NCBI RefSeq assembly: GCF_026262505.1
Contig: NC_067206.1
Location: 38,949,660 to 39,013,659 of the forward strand
Length of the DNA stretch: 64,000 bases
DNA from: Trichomonas vaginalis G3
Lineage: Eukaryota; Parabasalia; Trichomonadida; Trichomonadidae
Reading direction: 5' to 3'
Shown here: positions 20,737 to 30,978 of the stretch, piece after piece
Numbering within the stretch: the stretch's first letter is position 1
How the letters are laid out: each line of letters begins with the position of its first letter
Position numbers and translations under genes: made by a program
Notes under the pieces: model-generated
The model's database searches: none
Told to the model about the DNA's origin: nothing
Seen by the model: the letters and a program-made list of their open reading frames with translations, nothing else

Positions 20737-22398
20737 ATGCTGAAAAGAAATCTCCTGATCCCTCAGAGAGTCGGCAATTTCAAATGCCCACTGATCCAGG
20801 AGTTCCTTGCCACCGGTCAGTATGGTAATGCTGCTCGCCAGCTTCTAAACTCAGGCGTTCCTTTCAATCAAAGTTATTTATACCTGTCAAACTGTCCAGA
20901 AGCACTTATTGAGTACTTCAACTTACTCATTAAGGAAGTGTACATGAGTGACGCTCCAAGAAAGAAAGTAATTTGCAATCTTTACGTCAATATTTTATTA
21001 CCTCAATATCTAGTTTTATCACCAGCCGACCGCGAGCCATTAATTGCCAAATTCATTGACTTTGTCAAGCAAAACAAAGATTTCATCGAAAAAAGAGTTT
21101 TATATAAAAGTATTCGCGAATGCAACTTTTTGACACTTCTACGTGAGTGTTACTTGATTTTTGGTGATTACACAGAATACCTCAGACTTTATTTCGAGTA
21201 TTGCAACTACGCAGCCATTACAATTGACGAATTCAACAGATTAATGAATTTGATCTGCAACATACCACTTAACGAGCAACAAATCCTATTCAAATCATTC
21301 CCACTTTCATTCATGAAGTTTATTATGCGCAATTGGCGTACATTTAACCGTAGACCAACTTGCGATCCAATTTTCCCGGCCATTTGCGATATCATCTTTG
21401 CTGAGCCCATGGACATGGAAGCAGTCAATCTCCTTCAACCAATTATGGAGAAAATGTACACGAGAGGCAAAGATGGCGGAACTCACTCAAATGCTCAAAG
21501 GAATCTCTATTACATACTTCTCGCACGTACTAACGACCAACAGAAGATGGAAGATTACTACAAGAACTCTCAATGGCTCAAATTACCTCACGATTTCTTA
21601 CTTCGCTGGTTAAAGCGCCGCGGAATGGAAACATTAGCTTCCCAGTTCTGCGCCCACCTCTTCGATCGTCATTACCTTGCAGTCACGTACTCAGTTATCG
21701 CTGCAAACAAGGAGAAATCCATCAGACCAGTTTTGGATCTTTTGACATCACTTCTTAACGATGCCGAAGACCGTCGCGAGTGCTGGCTGAGGGCTTTGGA
21801 GACCACTTCCAACATGAAGAAGAAGGACAATGCATCGGATGAGTCAGATGGCTGGAGAACTCTACTTGAAACAGCAGTTACAAGCTGCGTATTGACATTA
21901 GATGATATATTCCCAATTATGCCTGAGAATATGAGTATTGATAGCTTCCAGTCAACAATTCTTAACGCAATTAAAGAATATCAGACAGATAACTCAGCCG
22001 CAGTACATCGTATCGACCAATTTATCAACAGAGCATCATCACAAAGAGAACTTATATCGCGCGGAACACAACTACGTGTAGAACTCGATCCATTACAACA
22101 ATGCGCTTTATGCAAACAATCGATTTACAAAGACAGGTTCTTGGTATTCCCATGCTATCATACTGTCCATATAAAGTGCTTGCTTTCAAATATGAACCTC
22201 TTTTACACTGCTCCTGAGATGTTGAACTTAATTTCATTGACATCCAAGGCTGCAAAGTCAGAATCGGCTAATAAACTACTCTCAGAATACATATCTAGAT
22301 CTTGCCCAATCTGTGGAGAACTTTCTGTCAGAGTTTTAGATAAAGATTTCATTTTGAAGGAAGAAGTCGAAGCAAGAGAAATGTGGAAGCTTGATTAA
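20737..22398 (+). CDS. Vps18/Pep3-like HOPS-CORVET subunit, C-terminal half with RING
   Basis: 553 residues from the ATG at 20737. Residues ~1-440 are a helical repeat region of the clathrin-heavy-chain type (IQEFLATGQYGNAARQLL, SGVPFNQSYLYLSNCPEALIEYF). Near the end is a RING-like zinc-binding module (CALCKQ, CYHTVHIKCL, then CPICGE), separated by a long insert as in Vps18. Vps18 is a core subunit of the CORVET/HOPS tethers that dock endosomes and the vacuole. Family members are ~900-1000 residues with an N-terminal beta-propeller. That propeller is absent here, and no coding sequence for it is seen upstream. The frame stays open a little further upstream (to ~20632) but without an ATG. It is either a naturally short paralogue or a 5'-truncated gene. 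The 3' end is duplicated in tandem downstream. Confidence 0.75.
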   Translation: MLKRNLLIPQRVGNFKCPLIQEFLATGQYGNAARQLLNSGVPFNQSYLYLSNCPEALIEYFNLLIKEVYMSDAPRKKVICNLYVNILLPQYLVLSPADREPLIAKFIDFVKQNKDFIEKRVLYKSIRECNFLTLLRECYLIFGDYTEYLRLYFEYCNYAAITIDEFNRLMNLICNIPLNEQQILFKSFPLSFMKFIMRNWRTFNRRPTCDPIFPAICDIIFAEPMDMEAVNLLQPIMEKMYTRGKDGGTHSNAQRNLYYILLARTNDQQKMEDYYKNSQWLKLPHDFLLRWLKRRGMETLASQFCAHLFDRHYLAVTYSVIAANKEKSIRPVLDLLTSLLNDAEDRRECWLRALETTSNMKKKDNASDESDGWRTLLETAVTSCVLTLDDIFPIMPENMSIDSFQSTILNAIKEYQTDNSAAVHRIDQFINRASSQRELISRGTQLRVELDPLQQCALCKQSIYKDRFLVFPCYHTVHIKCLLSNMNLFYTAPEMLNLISLTSKAAKSESANKLLSEYISRSCPICGELSVRVLDKDFILKEEVEAREMWKLD

Positions 22399-22795
22399 AG
22401 AATTTATATTAATTATTTTTATTTTTTTCAAAATATTTTTAGGGTTGGCGAAATTTAACAAAATTGTCTTTTTAAAAACGCATAATGTCCTTTTTTTTCC
22501 TCCTTTTTTGAAGGAAGAAGTCGAAGCAAGAGAAATGTGGAAGCTTGATTACAGTATTTTCAAAATATTTTTAGGGTTGGCGGAATTTAACAAAATTTGT
22601 ATTTTTAAAACGTATAATGTCCTTTTTTCCCTCCTTTTTTGAAGGAAGAAGTCGAAGCAAGAGAAATGTGGAAGCTTGATTACAGTATTTTCAAAATTTT
22701 TTTAGGGTTGGCGAAATTTAACAAAATTGTCTTTTTTTCCCTCCTTTTTTGAAGGAAGAAGTCGATACTATAAGCTTGATTAAAGAATTGATTTT
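22356..22795 (+). repeat. Tandem copies of the Vps18-like gene's 3' end
   Basis: The last ~43 coding bases plus stop and 3' UTR (a GGGTTGGCGAAATTTAAC block and a T-rich TCC tract) recur downstream. Copies begin at GAAGGAAGAAGTCG at 22356 (in the gene), 22510, 22641 and 22751, so spacing is 154, 131 and 110 bp. The last copy is the most diverged. Frames within the array are by-products of this duplication, not genes. Confidence 0.85.
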
Positions 22796-22864
22796 TTTAA
22801 AGGTTGGGATACTCTTTAACCATAAAATTACAAAAATTAAGGCCATTTTAAAGCCCCTAATCTC

Positions 22865-23600
22865 CCTTTGAATTTTATCATGCATACCTTGATTGGAGCA
22901 GTGCAGCGGAACATAGCAATTTATGCTTCTAAGATTAACTCAAGAGGTATTCAGCCGATTTTCTCCATGCAAAAGAAAGAGTTCAGTAACTTCTTTAATA
23001 TTTTTAATTGCTGCATAATGAAGAGGCGTTCATCCATTTTCCCATTTCTCATTGATATCTGCACCAAAAGAAAGGAAATATTCGCAAAGGGATGGAATAT
23101 CAAACATAGGAGAATAAACAAAACATTTGCTAAAATCATTAGTTTGATCTAAATAAATTAAAAATGAACCATGCTTAATTATACAATGCACAATAATATA
23201 ATTCAATCTTTAATTAGTGATCATTCACCAAGAATGTAATGAAATCAATGTTATGCGAAATAATTGCATAAAAAATGCATTCTTCATATTTCAAATCCAT
23301 TCATTCATGATATTTGGATTTCCTCCTAAAAACGAAAATTGGAGATTCATAAAGTTATTTATGGGTAAATTCTGTTCTTAATATCTTGAAACAATAAGAA
23401 TATTCATGACATCTTTCATATTATTATTATCAGATATGAGTTTCGCCAGAAGCAAGTAAGATTTTGCATAGGCGCTATTATACAGAATAATATCTAAAAT
23501 ATCTTTTGTAATCTTGCATGGAAGATATATTTTTATTCAGATCTTATTCAAGGTTAGCTAAAATCATTTCATTTTCTAAATTTATTTATGCTAGATATCA
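22865..23600 (-). pseudogene. Decayed ankyrin-repeat protein gene
   Basis: The minus strand encodes a recognisable ankyrin repeat around 22950-23080: an LSFGADINEKWENGWTPLHY helix-loop core, followed by AAIKNIKEVTELFLLHG. Upstream on the same strand (to ~23600) lie stretches such as ILYNSAYAKSYLLLAKL and NNNMKDVMNILIVS, typical of the N-terminal part of the big Trichomonas ankyrin family. Several stops and frame changes interrupt it, and there is no full-length frame. It is a dead host gene copy with no promoter assigned. Confidence 0.55.
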
Positions 23601-23737
23601 AAAGTTTTTAGAGTTCACTATAGATTTGGAATGTAAAAATTTTTTGAAAAAATTTAGCTGTAATAAATGGGTAAAAATAATGGGAAATTATTAAAAATAT
23701 GCAAATAATAAGATACGTTTACTCACATAAGTGGTAT

Positions 23738-24352
23738 TTACCAGCCATATGACAAAGGTTGTTCCAAAAGTGGGTTTTGTTTATCACTTGTAGTTTCTTC
23801 TTTGTGGCAAGTCTTCCAGAATGCAATGATTACGGCGATAAGTAAGAATAATGCGACAGATCCCAAAATTGAGTAATAATAAATTGAAACCTTTTTCATG
23901 AGCTTTTGGACCAAAGGCTTGCAAGAGCCTGATGATTCATTCCAGTATGAACAGTGATGATCTTTCTCGTAGTTGTCGATGGCGTTTCCAATTGGTGTTC
24001 CATCTCCTCTGTGCTTGTTCCATTGGTTACCTAATTCATCAAACAGTTTTGAATAAAATACAACATAAATAACAATCATACCAATGATGAAAAGAGCATA
24101 AAAGAGCAAGAAAAGTCCTAAGAAGAAGGCTGGGCATCTTCTCTTTGAAATTGAGGCATAGATTGAGAAAGCAAGAATGAAAACTGAAACACCAAACACT
24201 ACAATTGATGAAATAAGGAACGTTTTTGTTGGAGCAATTGAACTTAAGTCATTCTTGTTAATTACATAAAGGCACAAGGCACTAGTGGCTACAATGAAAC
24301 CTGTTGCTATGAAAGAAATAATAAATAGCGTGCAATTGGCACAGCAACCCAT
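23738..24352 (-). CDS. Tetraspanin-like four-pass membrane protein
   Basis: 204 residues beginning MGCC, a likely site for N-terminal acylation. Four hydrophobic segments lie at about residues 8-30, 42-66, 74-103 and 158-183. Between the third and fourth is a ~55-residue extracellular loop with only two clear cysteines (HHCSYW, SGSCKP) and no CCG motif. That is a reduced large loop, as in protist tetraspanins. The tail ends LLEQPLSYGW, containing a dileucine-like and a tyrosine signal. Tetraspanins organise surface membrane domains. In Trichomonas, members of this family are linked to adhesion and vesicles. The loop makes the family call probable, not certain. Confidence 0.72.
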   Translation of the reverse strand: MGCCANCTLFIISFIATGFIVATSALCLYVINKNDLSSIAPTKTFLISSIVVFGVSVFILAFSIYASISKRRCPAFFLGLFLLFYALFIIGMIVIYVVFYSKLFDELGNQWNKHRGDGTPIGNAIDNYEKDHHCSYWNESSGSCKPLVQKLMKKVSIYYYSILGSVALFLLIAVIIAFWKTCHKEETTSDKQNPLLEQPLSYGW

Positions 24353-26749
24353 TTTAATATTTTTTTTTAATTCTACAGATCCGATTTTTTAAAAAGTTTA
24401 CAATAAGATTTTACTGTCAAATTTGACAAGTTTGACTTTATGGGACTGGAAATTCTTAATCTATTGATTAAATTGTGATTGCAACAATCAAAGTAAGTGC
24501 ATTTTATCAATCAAAACTTTTCGAATTGAAAATTCTCCTGCAATAGATAGGAAATAACAATTTTTATCGTTCATTTCTAGTAAAAATAAATGTATACATT
24601 GATGGGGTAATAAATTATTTAATAACTCAATGTACTTTTTCAGATTTAATAAAATTTCAATGGATATTTGCATCATCATATTAAACACTATATACATAGA
24701 TGGTAATTCTATAAAAGCCTATGTAGATCTATGAACGTCTATGCAAATTTGATAATAAGAAACGCAAAACAAAATAAAAGCAACATATCTTTAATCTATT
24801 GAAAATGTACTCCATGAAAGGACATATGCCACTCTTATATGACGATCCGCCGCATCCTTAAATAGCCAACGAAATAAGATTAATCATTATCATAAAAAAA
24901 AGATATAATGAACTTTCCCCCATTTTCCCAACTTTATGTAGGATTATAAATTTAGGGAATTCAAAGGTACATTCACTAGGCGATAACAGTAAAATGGGAT
25001 GAAATAGGATAAATAGCATCCCTATATAGTGCCTAACAATATTTATACGGGCAAAAAAAATTTGGCTAGAGATTTGGCGAGTTATAAAACTTAGAAAATT
25101 GAGAGGGATTTTTATTTTTGAATTTTTTTTGGAAAGTTAAAATTGCGATTAAAAATCGATTTCCAGGAGAACTAAGCATCTCATCATATATTTAAATCGA
25201 TAAAAATATTAAATAATAGTTGAATAGTATAACAACGTGAAATTATGGCTGAATATACAGAAAAAATGAACATATTTGACATTTTTGAAAATTCATACGT
25301 TAGATGGTGACAGACTCATAAACTATACTTTAGCTAAGATTGATATATGGTTTCAACAACACATGGTTAAAATCGTAAAAATATTTTAGATTTCAAAAAG
25401 ATATATATGATAATATAATGGAACAAAGTCAACAAATAGCATGTTAAATATGTTATAATTAACTTTTTATTAGATCCAATAGTAGATATCGAATGGTTTC
25501 CAGCTTTATGGGTAAATATTTTCTTTTCGAGCTTCTCTTTCACTGTTGTATTAAGGTTGTAAATTTTTGATGCTAGAAACTATGGAATCTTCTTTGCTGC
25601 TGCATTTTTCTTGAGAGTTCTTGCAATTTCGAATAGATCTGCGCATTGTATGAAATGGAGGCTTTAAAATATCTTGAAAACAGAATAGGACTGCTTTTCC
25701 AAAGGAATGCTTACTTGTAAATCAGAGAGTTTCAAAATTGACAGCAAGATTATCATCATAACTTTCGATTTTGCTGCGAAAAAGGAAGACAAGTAATTAA
25801 CAAATCATTTACTGTTGTTCATCAAAAGAAGAAAACTTTGATAACAACTAATGATGATAAAATCAAGCTATCTTTTAATATTTTAAATTGATAAGACATT
25901 CAAAATATTTGAATGGTTTAAAATATTTTCTTTTAATTTCTATAAGATATTATCATGATTATATAATAAAATTTAAATTTTTATTCAAAAAGGCAATATT
26001 TCAAACTTTTAATTTCAAAAATCTTAATTCTGCAATAAGTGTATTTAATTGTAGCAAATTTAATGATCCTTCGTCATGCTTAGCAATTTGGAACTCATAA
26101 ATTAATGATTTCTTCAAGTAAAATTCTGCATTATTTCAAAAGTCAATAATTCTCTAGTAACTTTTCTTCAAACCCTAACCATTATATTATATGTATAATG
26201 GAGAATAATTGCAAAGAAAGATAGCCGAATTTACTGGGTAGTTCTTGTGATGCGAAATAAATGCAAATTAACACCTAGTTTTAACAGCATCAATCTCTTT
26301 TTGCTCTCATTTAAATGCATTCGCACACTTTAATTTTGAAATATAAGAGTTTTGGAAATTATCAAATTTATCTGCTCAAATACTATAGATCTTCATAAGT
26401 GTTAATAGAATCATTAGCCTTACATATAGTGTTTAATATAATGATGCACATTATACTGGGATTCATTCCTTATTCATCTAGTTATTATAAGATTTACAAC
26501 CCCATGAAAATTTAAAATCTTGTCAAAAATAGTGAATGTACCTTTGGGAATTCTTATGCTTCGGCCATTGTCCAACGATACTGTCTCATACTCTAGGTTT
26601 TTTGTCTTGAATTTTTCGTTTTCGAATTTTTTTGGATTTTTGTAAAGTTTATGCTAGGGATGCGACGGTTTTACGCCATGACCGTTTAAAAATAGAATAA
26701 TACGCCATTTTTTGGGCCGAATAACAAAACAATACAAAATTATCGCCGT
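24353..26749. other. Long AT-rich intergenic region, no gene seen
   Basis: No supported gene on either strand over 2.4 kb. The only structure noted is a ~23-bp inverted pair, GAATTC-AAAGGTACATTCACTA at ~24957-24980 and its complement at 26532-26556. It could mark the ends of an old 1.6-kb element or be a relic. Short frames (24488 minus, 25888 plus) are unsupported. Confidence 0.45.
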
Positions 26750-26750
26750 C

Positions 26751-26830
26751 CTTTTTTTTTTTCTTTCTTTCTCTTTTTTTTTTCTCTCTCTCTTTCTTTT
26801 CTCTTTCCTCTTTTTACTCCTCTTTCTCTT
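26751..26830 (+). repeat. Pyrimidine-only tract
   Basis: About 80 bases of almost pure T and C (runs of TTTC, TCTC, CTCTTT) directly left of the TTAA of the adjoining transposon. It is a simple-sequence tract, with no gene. Confidence 0.8.
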
Positions 26831-29111
26831 TTAAGGATACCCTTACGTGTCAGATTTTTTGCGCATACAAAGAAGTCATGCTAGACATGAGCTATAAACC
26901 TGAAATTTTAGCAACATATTTAAAACTTTTTAAACCACAATACACTTTAATATTCAAGAACAAAAATATTCTTTTTAGAAATTACATAATTATTTTATGT
27001 GAAATCTATATAAAAACATATTTTGCGAGCTGAACTTTTTTCTTTATAAGCACCTTATATGACTGATAAACTGTGAAGGCACATAATTGTTAATTCATAG
27101 AGTTGATATGTTTCCAAAATTGAGAGGAAATTTGAAAATTGAATACCCTTTCAATTCAATTTTCAAAAGATATCAGCTCCTTCAATAATTGAAGGACGAT
27201 TTTGATCATTTGCTCTTAAAACAAGTATGCCATGGAGAAAAAAGTTACGCTCGCAAATCTGAAATATAACTATCATATAAAAAAATAAATTTTCTAATTT
27301 TTTACTCTATAGATATTATTGGCCACTTGTGTAATGCATAAAAGTTTATGTCATATGCATACATTTGGAAGTATGGGAGACGAGGGAAATTACTTCTATG
27401 AGGCACTAGGATTTTTAAAAATTTCTCTATCGGACTCACCATTCAATTTCTCGAAAATTAAAAAAAATCAATAATAGCTAAAATGTATTATGCATAACAA
27501 ATTTTAATGTTACGCGCGTATTTTTTGAACTTCATGACATGAATTTTTTCTTATTATTATTTTTTTTTGGATTTTCTATGATTTATGCGATAGGCTGGAA
27601 ACAACATTGTAAGTGCAATGATATCATTTATAGAGAAATCTAAAACTTCAGCATTCAGAACTCGCAACACAAAAATATTCATTTGCTAAGTAGTAAAGTT
27701 GATTAAGTTCGACACTTAGCTTTTATACGTAAAACCAAGTGTGTATTGTTATTTCTTGTTAAATTATTGAGAAAAAAATAAATTGTAAGAGAAACGATAC
27801 TGATTATTGAAATAATATTGAGGGTAGCTGCAGATTTCTTCATTAACATGCCGGAAATTTGTTAATCTTGGTTATCTATCATAAAATCTGTCGAAGAATC
27901 TAAAAACGGAGATATGAAATAGAGATCATGTAAATCTAGAGTATCCTGTCAGAAAAATAGACTAAGCATGTAACCCTTTTTTGGTCATAAACACTTTTTA
28001 CCACTTAGTCATACAGATGATCATTAAATTTAAACGAGCACTTTTTGTCAGAATTTATTCTTTTACAAAGACAGAATATTTTAGTATTATTTAATATTAG
28101 TGCTGTAGCAAAATTCAAAAAACGGTGAAAATTCAGTGAATTTGTGAATTCACATTTTTTTTCGACATTTTTCTTGATATATCCATGCACATTAAGAACA
28201 CAGCTTTGATACGCTTAAAAAAGCATATTTCATATGAAATTGTTAAAGAAATAAACAATTTATATAAAAATTGCACTTATGGGCAGTTTAGATATATAAT
28301 TTATATATAACATATATACAAATCCATAGACAAAGTGCAATAACTACAATGTTGTAGAAAATTACAGCAGAAATACTGACTTTTTGAAGGATAATAAGAA
28401 TTCTTCTAAATGTTGTATTTTTATAATTTGATTGATTTTTTTACTATTTCATTAATCTTTTATGAATAATAATTATTTTTAATATATGTGCTATTAAAAT
28501 TTCAAATTTTGACTAATATATCTAAGTTATCTGAACGAAACATTTAGAAAATATCATACTTACATTGAAATAGCAAGTAGAACATATTAATAGCAAGTTT
28601 CTTGGCTTTATATCTATCATCTATTGTTGTTTGATCAAACAAAATTCACTCTATTATATGGTGTCAATTAATTAAAACAATTTTTAATAGTTATTTATTT
28701 AGTGCGACTAAGTGCAAACTCATAAATGAATAACTTAATAGTAGAAATGAATTATCTGATATAAATCTCACATTTTGTCCATCAGAAATACTTTAATTGC
28801 ATACGCATAACTATTAGTAATACGTCTGGAGTGTCAATTAATAACAATCCCACAACAAGTAAAATTCAGATTTTTATTAAACTTATTTTTTCCTAAAAGT
28901 TTTCTCAAATTACTATATATACATATGTGGATAAAATAATAGTAATATTGTAAAAAATTAGATAATTTTTTTATTTGAGAACCTCTCAAAAGTTCATTCA
29001 ATTTATCAATTGTTTCAGTTTGATGTATATTCATTTCTGGAGCCTAAAACTTTAGCAATCATGACAATATCATATTCTCTTTCTAACTACGCAATGTAAG
29101 GGTATCCTTAA
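26831..29111. mobile_element. 2.27-kb TTAA-flanked non-autonomous DNA transposon
   Basis: The terminal inverted repeats are GGATACCCTTAC (from 26835) and GTAAGGGTATCC (to 29107), each bordered by TTAA (26831-26834, 29108-29111). TTAA duplications point to a Kolobok or piggyBac transposase. The interior encodes no transposase. The longest shared frame is 66 codons (28834-29034 minus), identical to one in the inverted partial copy at 16876-17076. The copy therefore depended on a transposase in trans. The perfect target duplication suggests a fairly recent insertion. It ends 15 bases before the outer Maverick. Confidence 0.75.
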
Positions 29112-29138
29112 AGAAAAAAAAAAAAAAGTAGTGGGGCC

Positions 29139-29267
29139 TCCAGGCGCGTTGCGCCCTCTAGCCCTGAAGATGTTTAGTATAAATGAAGTTTATATTCGGA
29201 GGGCTTCCAGGCGCGTTGCGCCCTCTAGCCCTGAAGATGTTTAGTATAAATGAAGTTTATATTCGGA
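29139..29267 (+). repeat. Two direct 67-bp repeats at the outer Maverick's left end
   Basis: TCCAGGCGCGTTGCGCCCTC to ATATTCGGA occurs at 29139-29205 and again at 29206-29267. Each copy contains a perfect GGCGC-GTT-GCGCC hairpin (29143-29155, 29210-29222) and then an AT-rich tract. It lies within the presumed terminal repeat. Confidence 0.8.
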
Positions 29268-29338
29268 AATTGTTAGTCTTCTGGGTCGAAAACATTATAT
29301 AATGTTTCACTTTTCACAAATTATATATGTTTTCATGT

Positions 29339-29366
29339 TTTGTCACTTTTCTGTCACTTTTCAGGT
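29339..29366 (+). promoter_or_regulatory. Two TGTCACTTTTC motifs upstream of the methyltransferase
   Basis: TGTCACTTTTC occurs twice, 11 bases apart. TCACTTT fits the host initiator consensus and matches the one before the host gene at 7400. This gene may therefore be read from a host-style start instead of, or besides, the T-rich Maverick leader that follows (ATTTTTATTATTATATATAA). Confidence 0.35.
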
Positions 29367-29392
29367 AAAAACATTTTTATTATTATATATAA

Positions 29393-30211
29393 ATGAATTT
29401 TACAAAACCACCGTTACCGTTCTTTGGAAATAAGAGTAGATGTAAAGATATTATATTGAGAGAACTTAAGAAACTACCGAATGGTCTAACATTTGTAGAT
29501 TTGTTCGGTGGAAGTTTCTATATATCCCATTTATGTCATACAATATTCCCAGACTCAAAGATTATATGCAATGACTTCGACAACTATATGAACCGTCTCA
29601 AACATATTCCAGACACAAACAATATATTGAAAGAGTTAAAAGAAAAGATACCTATAGGTAAGATGGAACGTATACCATTAGATAAGAAAAATATTGTGAG
29701 AGAGGTTTTGAAAAAAGCAGAATATATAGACTGGGATAGTATATCTGCTAGACTATTATATAGTGGTGCTATAAGAGTTCATGACATTGAAACACTTATG
29801 TCAAAAGTTTTATATCTTAACTATACAAATGTTTTCAAAGAGGACATAGAAAAATATATTGAGGGTATAGAGTTTGTGAGATGTCATTGGACAGAGTTGT
29901 ATGAAAAATATAAAGACAAGGAAAATGTTTTCTTTATAGTGGACCCGCCGTTCTATAACACATGGGATTTTCAATACCAAGTAGACTGGACTTTGAGAGA
30001 CTCTTTAGAAACTTTAGACGTTATACATAACCATCCATGCTTTTACTTTACATCCGATAAAAGTGGTTTGGAAACCGTTATGAGATGGTTAGAGGACATA
30101 CATGACTATGAGTTTAGATATGACAAGATAGAATATGAGAGAGGTCCTATAAACTGGAGAAAGTGTCATAACAAAGAAATTTTATTAGTAAGTAAATGTG
30201 GTTTGAAATAG
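29393..30211 (+). CDS. DNA adenine methyltransferase (D12/Dam class)
   Basis: 272 residues. The N-terminus KPPLPFFGNKSRCKDII is the PF-G-K SAM-entry motif of D12-class enzymes. VDLFGGSFYISHL is motif I (SAM binding), ICNDFDNY follows as the acidic adenosine-binding motif, and VDPPFY is the DPPY-type catalytic motif IV. The length is normal for Dam-like enzymes. It would methylate adenine N6 in a short target, perhaps marking element DNA or countering a nuclease. Adenine methylation is abundant in Trichomonas and its Mavericks, so a role in silencing or expression is conceivable (inference). It is the first gene of the outer element and looks whole. Confidence 0.88.
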   Translation: MNFTKPPLPFFGNKSRCKDIILRELKKLPNGLTFVDLFGGSFYISHLCHTIFPDSKIICNDFDNYMNRLKHIPDTNNILKELKEKIPIGKMERIPLDKKNIVREVLKKAEYIDWDSISARLLYSGAIRVHDIETLMSKVLYLNYTNVFKEDIEKYIEGIEFVRCHWTELYEKYKDKENVFFIVDPPFYNTWDFQYQVDWTLRDSLETLDVIHNHPCFYFTSDKSGLETVMRWLEDIHDYEFRYDKIEYERGPINWRKCHNKEILLVSKCGLK

Positions 30212-30350
30212 GACTACTTGTTTTAGGTTTTTTCCATTGTGTCATTTATTTATTTGACGTGGCAGAAAAGTACAGAGAATATGAAGATGAACCAATGCCT
30301 GCAAATGTTCAGTATATGTACTCGTAAGAGATATTTTTATCTAATATTAA

Positions 30351-30713
30351 ATGGACGCACAGAACTTAGCGAATGCACAGCAACCTGGACAACCAAACCC
30401 AGAGAATATTCCAAATGAAGTTAGAATACAAACTGCAATGGCAAACTATGGTCAAGTGCCAACAGATGTACAAATGCAAACTGCCATGTCAAATGACGCT
30501 GCGTTAGGTTTGCCACCATGGTATGCAAATATGAGATGGAAAGAGTTTTATACAAACCCTGAAGTGGGATATAAACAACTTTATGCAGATGACGCGAACA
30601 CAGGAGTTGACCCAGAATATGTTTTCTACCAGAGGAGAAACAGAATGTATGAGCTCCAGTTAAAGAATGCTATGGAACTCAACAGGAAACGTAAGAGACT
30701 AGGTGGACATTAG
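30351..30713 (+). CDS. Hypothetical Maverick protein with N-terminal repeats
   Basis: 120 residues. The N-terminal part has two similar units (NEVRIQTAMANYGQVPTDVQ, then MQTAMSNDA), followed by LPPWYANMRWKEFY and a basic C-terminus (ELNRKRKRLGGH). No family recognised. It is preceded by ATATTTTTATCTAATATTAA directly before the ATG, the standard T-run/ATC signal of this element. The small size, basic tail and neighbours suggest a minor virion or core protein. Confidence 0.55.
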   Translation: MDAQNLANAQQPGQPNPENIPNEVRIQTAMANYGQVPTDVQMQTAMSNDAALGLPPWYANMRWKEFYTNPEVGYKQLYADDANTGVDPEYVFYQRRNRMYELQLKNAMELNRKRKRLGGH

Positions 30714-30730
30714 ATTTTTACATGTAGTAA

Positions 30731-30975
30731 AATGGGTTTCTTCAGTAGTATTGGAAACTTCTTCAGAAGAGTTGGAAGAGGTATATGGAATTGAATAAAA
30801 TCTGTCGGAAAAGGAATTTGGAACGGAGTCAAAAATATTGGTAAAAGAGTAGGTCAGTTTGTTGGTATTATACCTAAAGACCCTGAACCAGAAGAACAAG
30901 CTCCTGTTATACAACAGCCTGAACCTGCACCACAGTCTAGTTGGCAACCAAATCCAACACCTCAACCGTATTAAA
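30731..30975 (+). pseudogene. Small amphipathic virion-like protein, broken
   Basis: It begins MGFFSSIGNFFRRVGRGIW, with glycine-aromatic amphipathic repeats, and ends in a Pro/Gln-rich tail (PAPQSSWQPNPTPQPY). Such short amphipathic heads with a Pro-rich tail recall membrane-lytic or minor capsid proteins of Polintons and adenoviruses, by style only. About one break. Confidence 0.4.
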
Positions 30976-30978
30976 AAA

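Noticed and set aside
22391-22642. 83-residue frame after the Vps18-like gene
   Set aside because: It is read through tandem copies of the gene's own 3' end.
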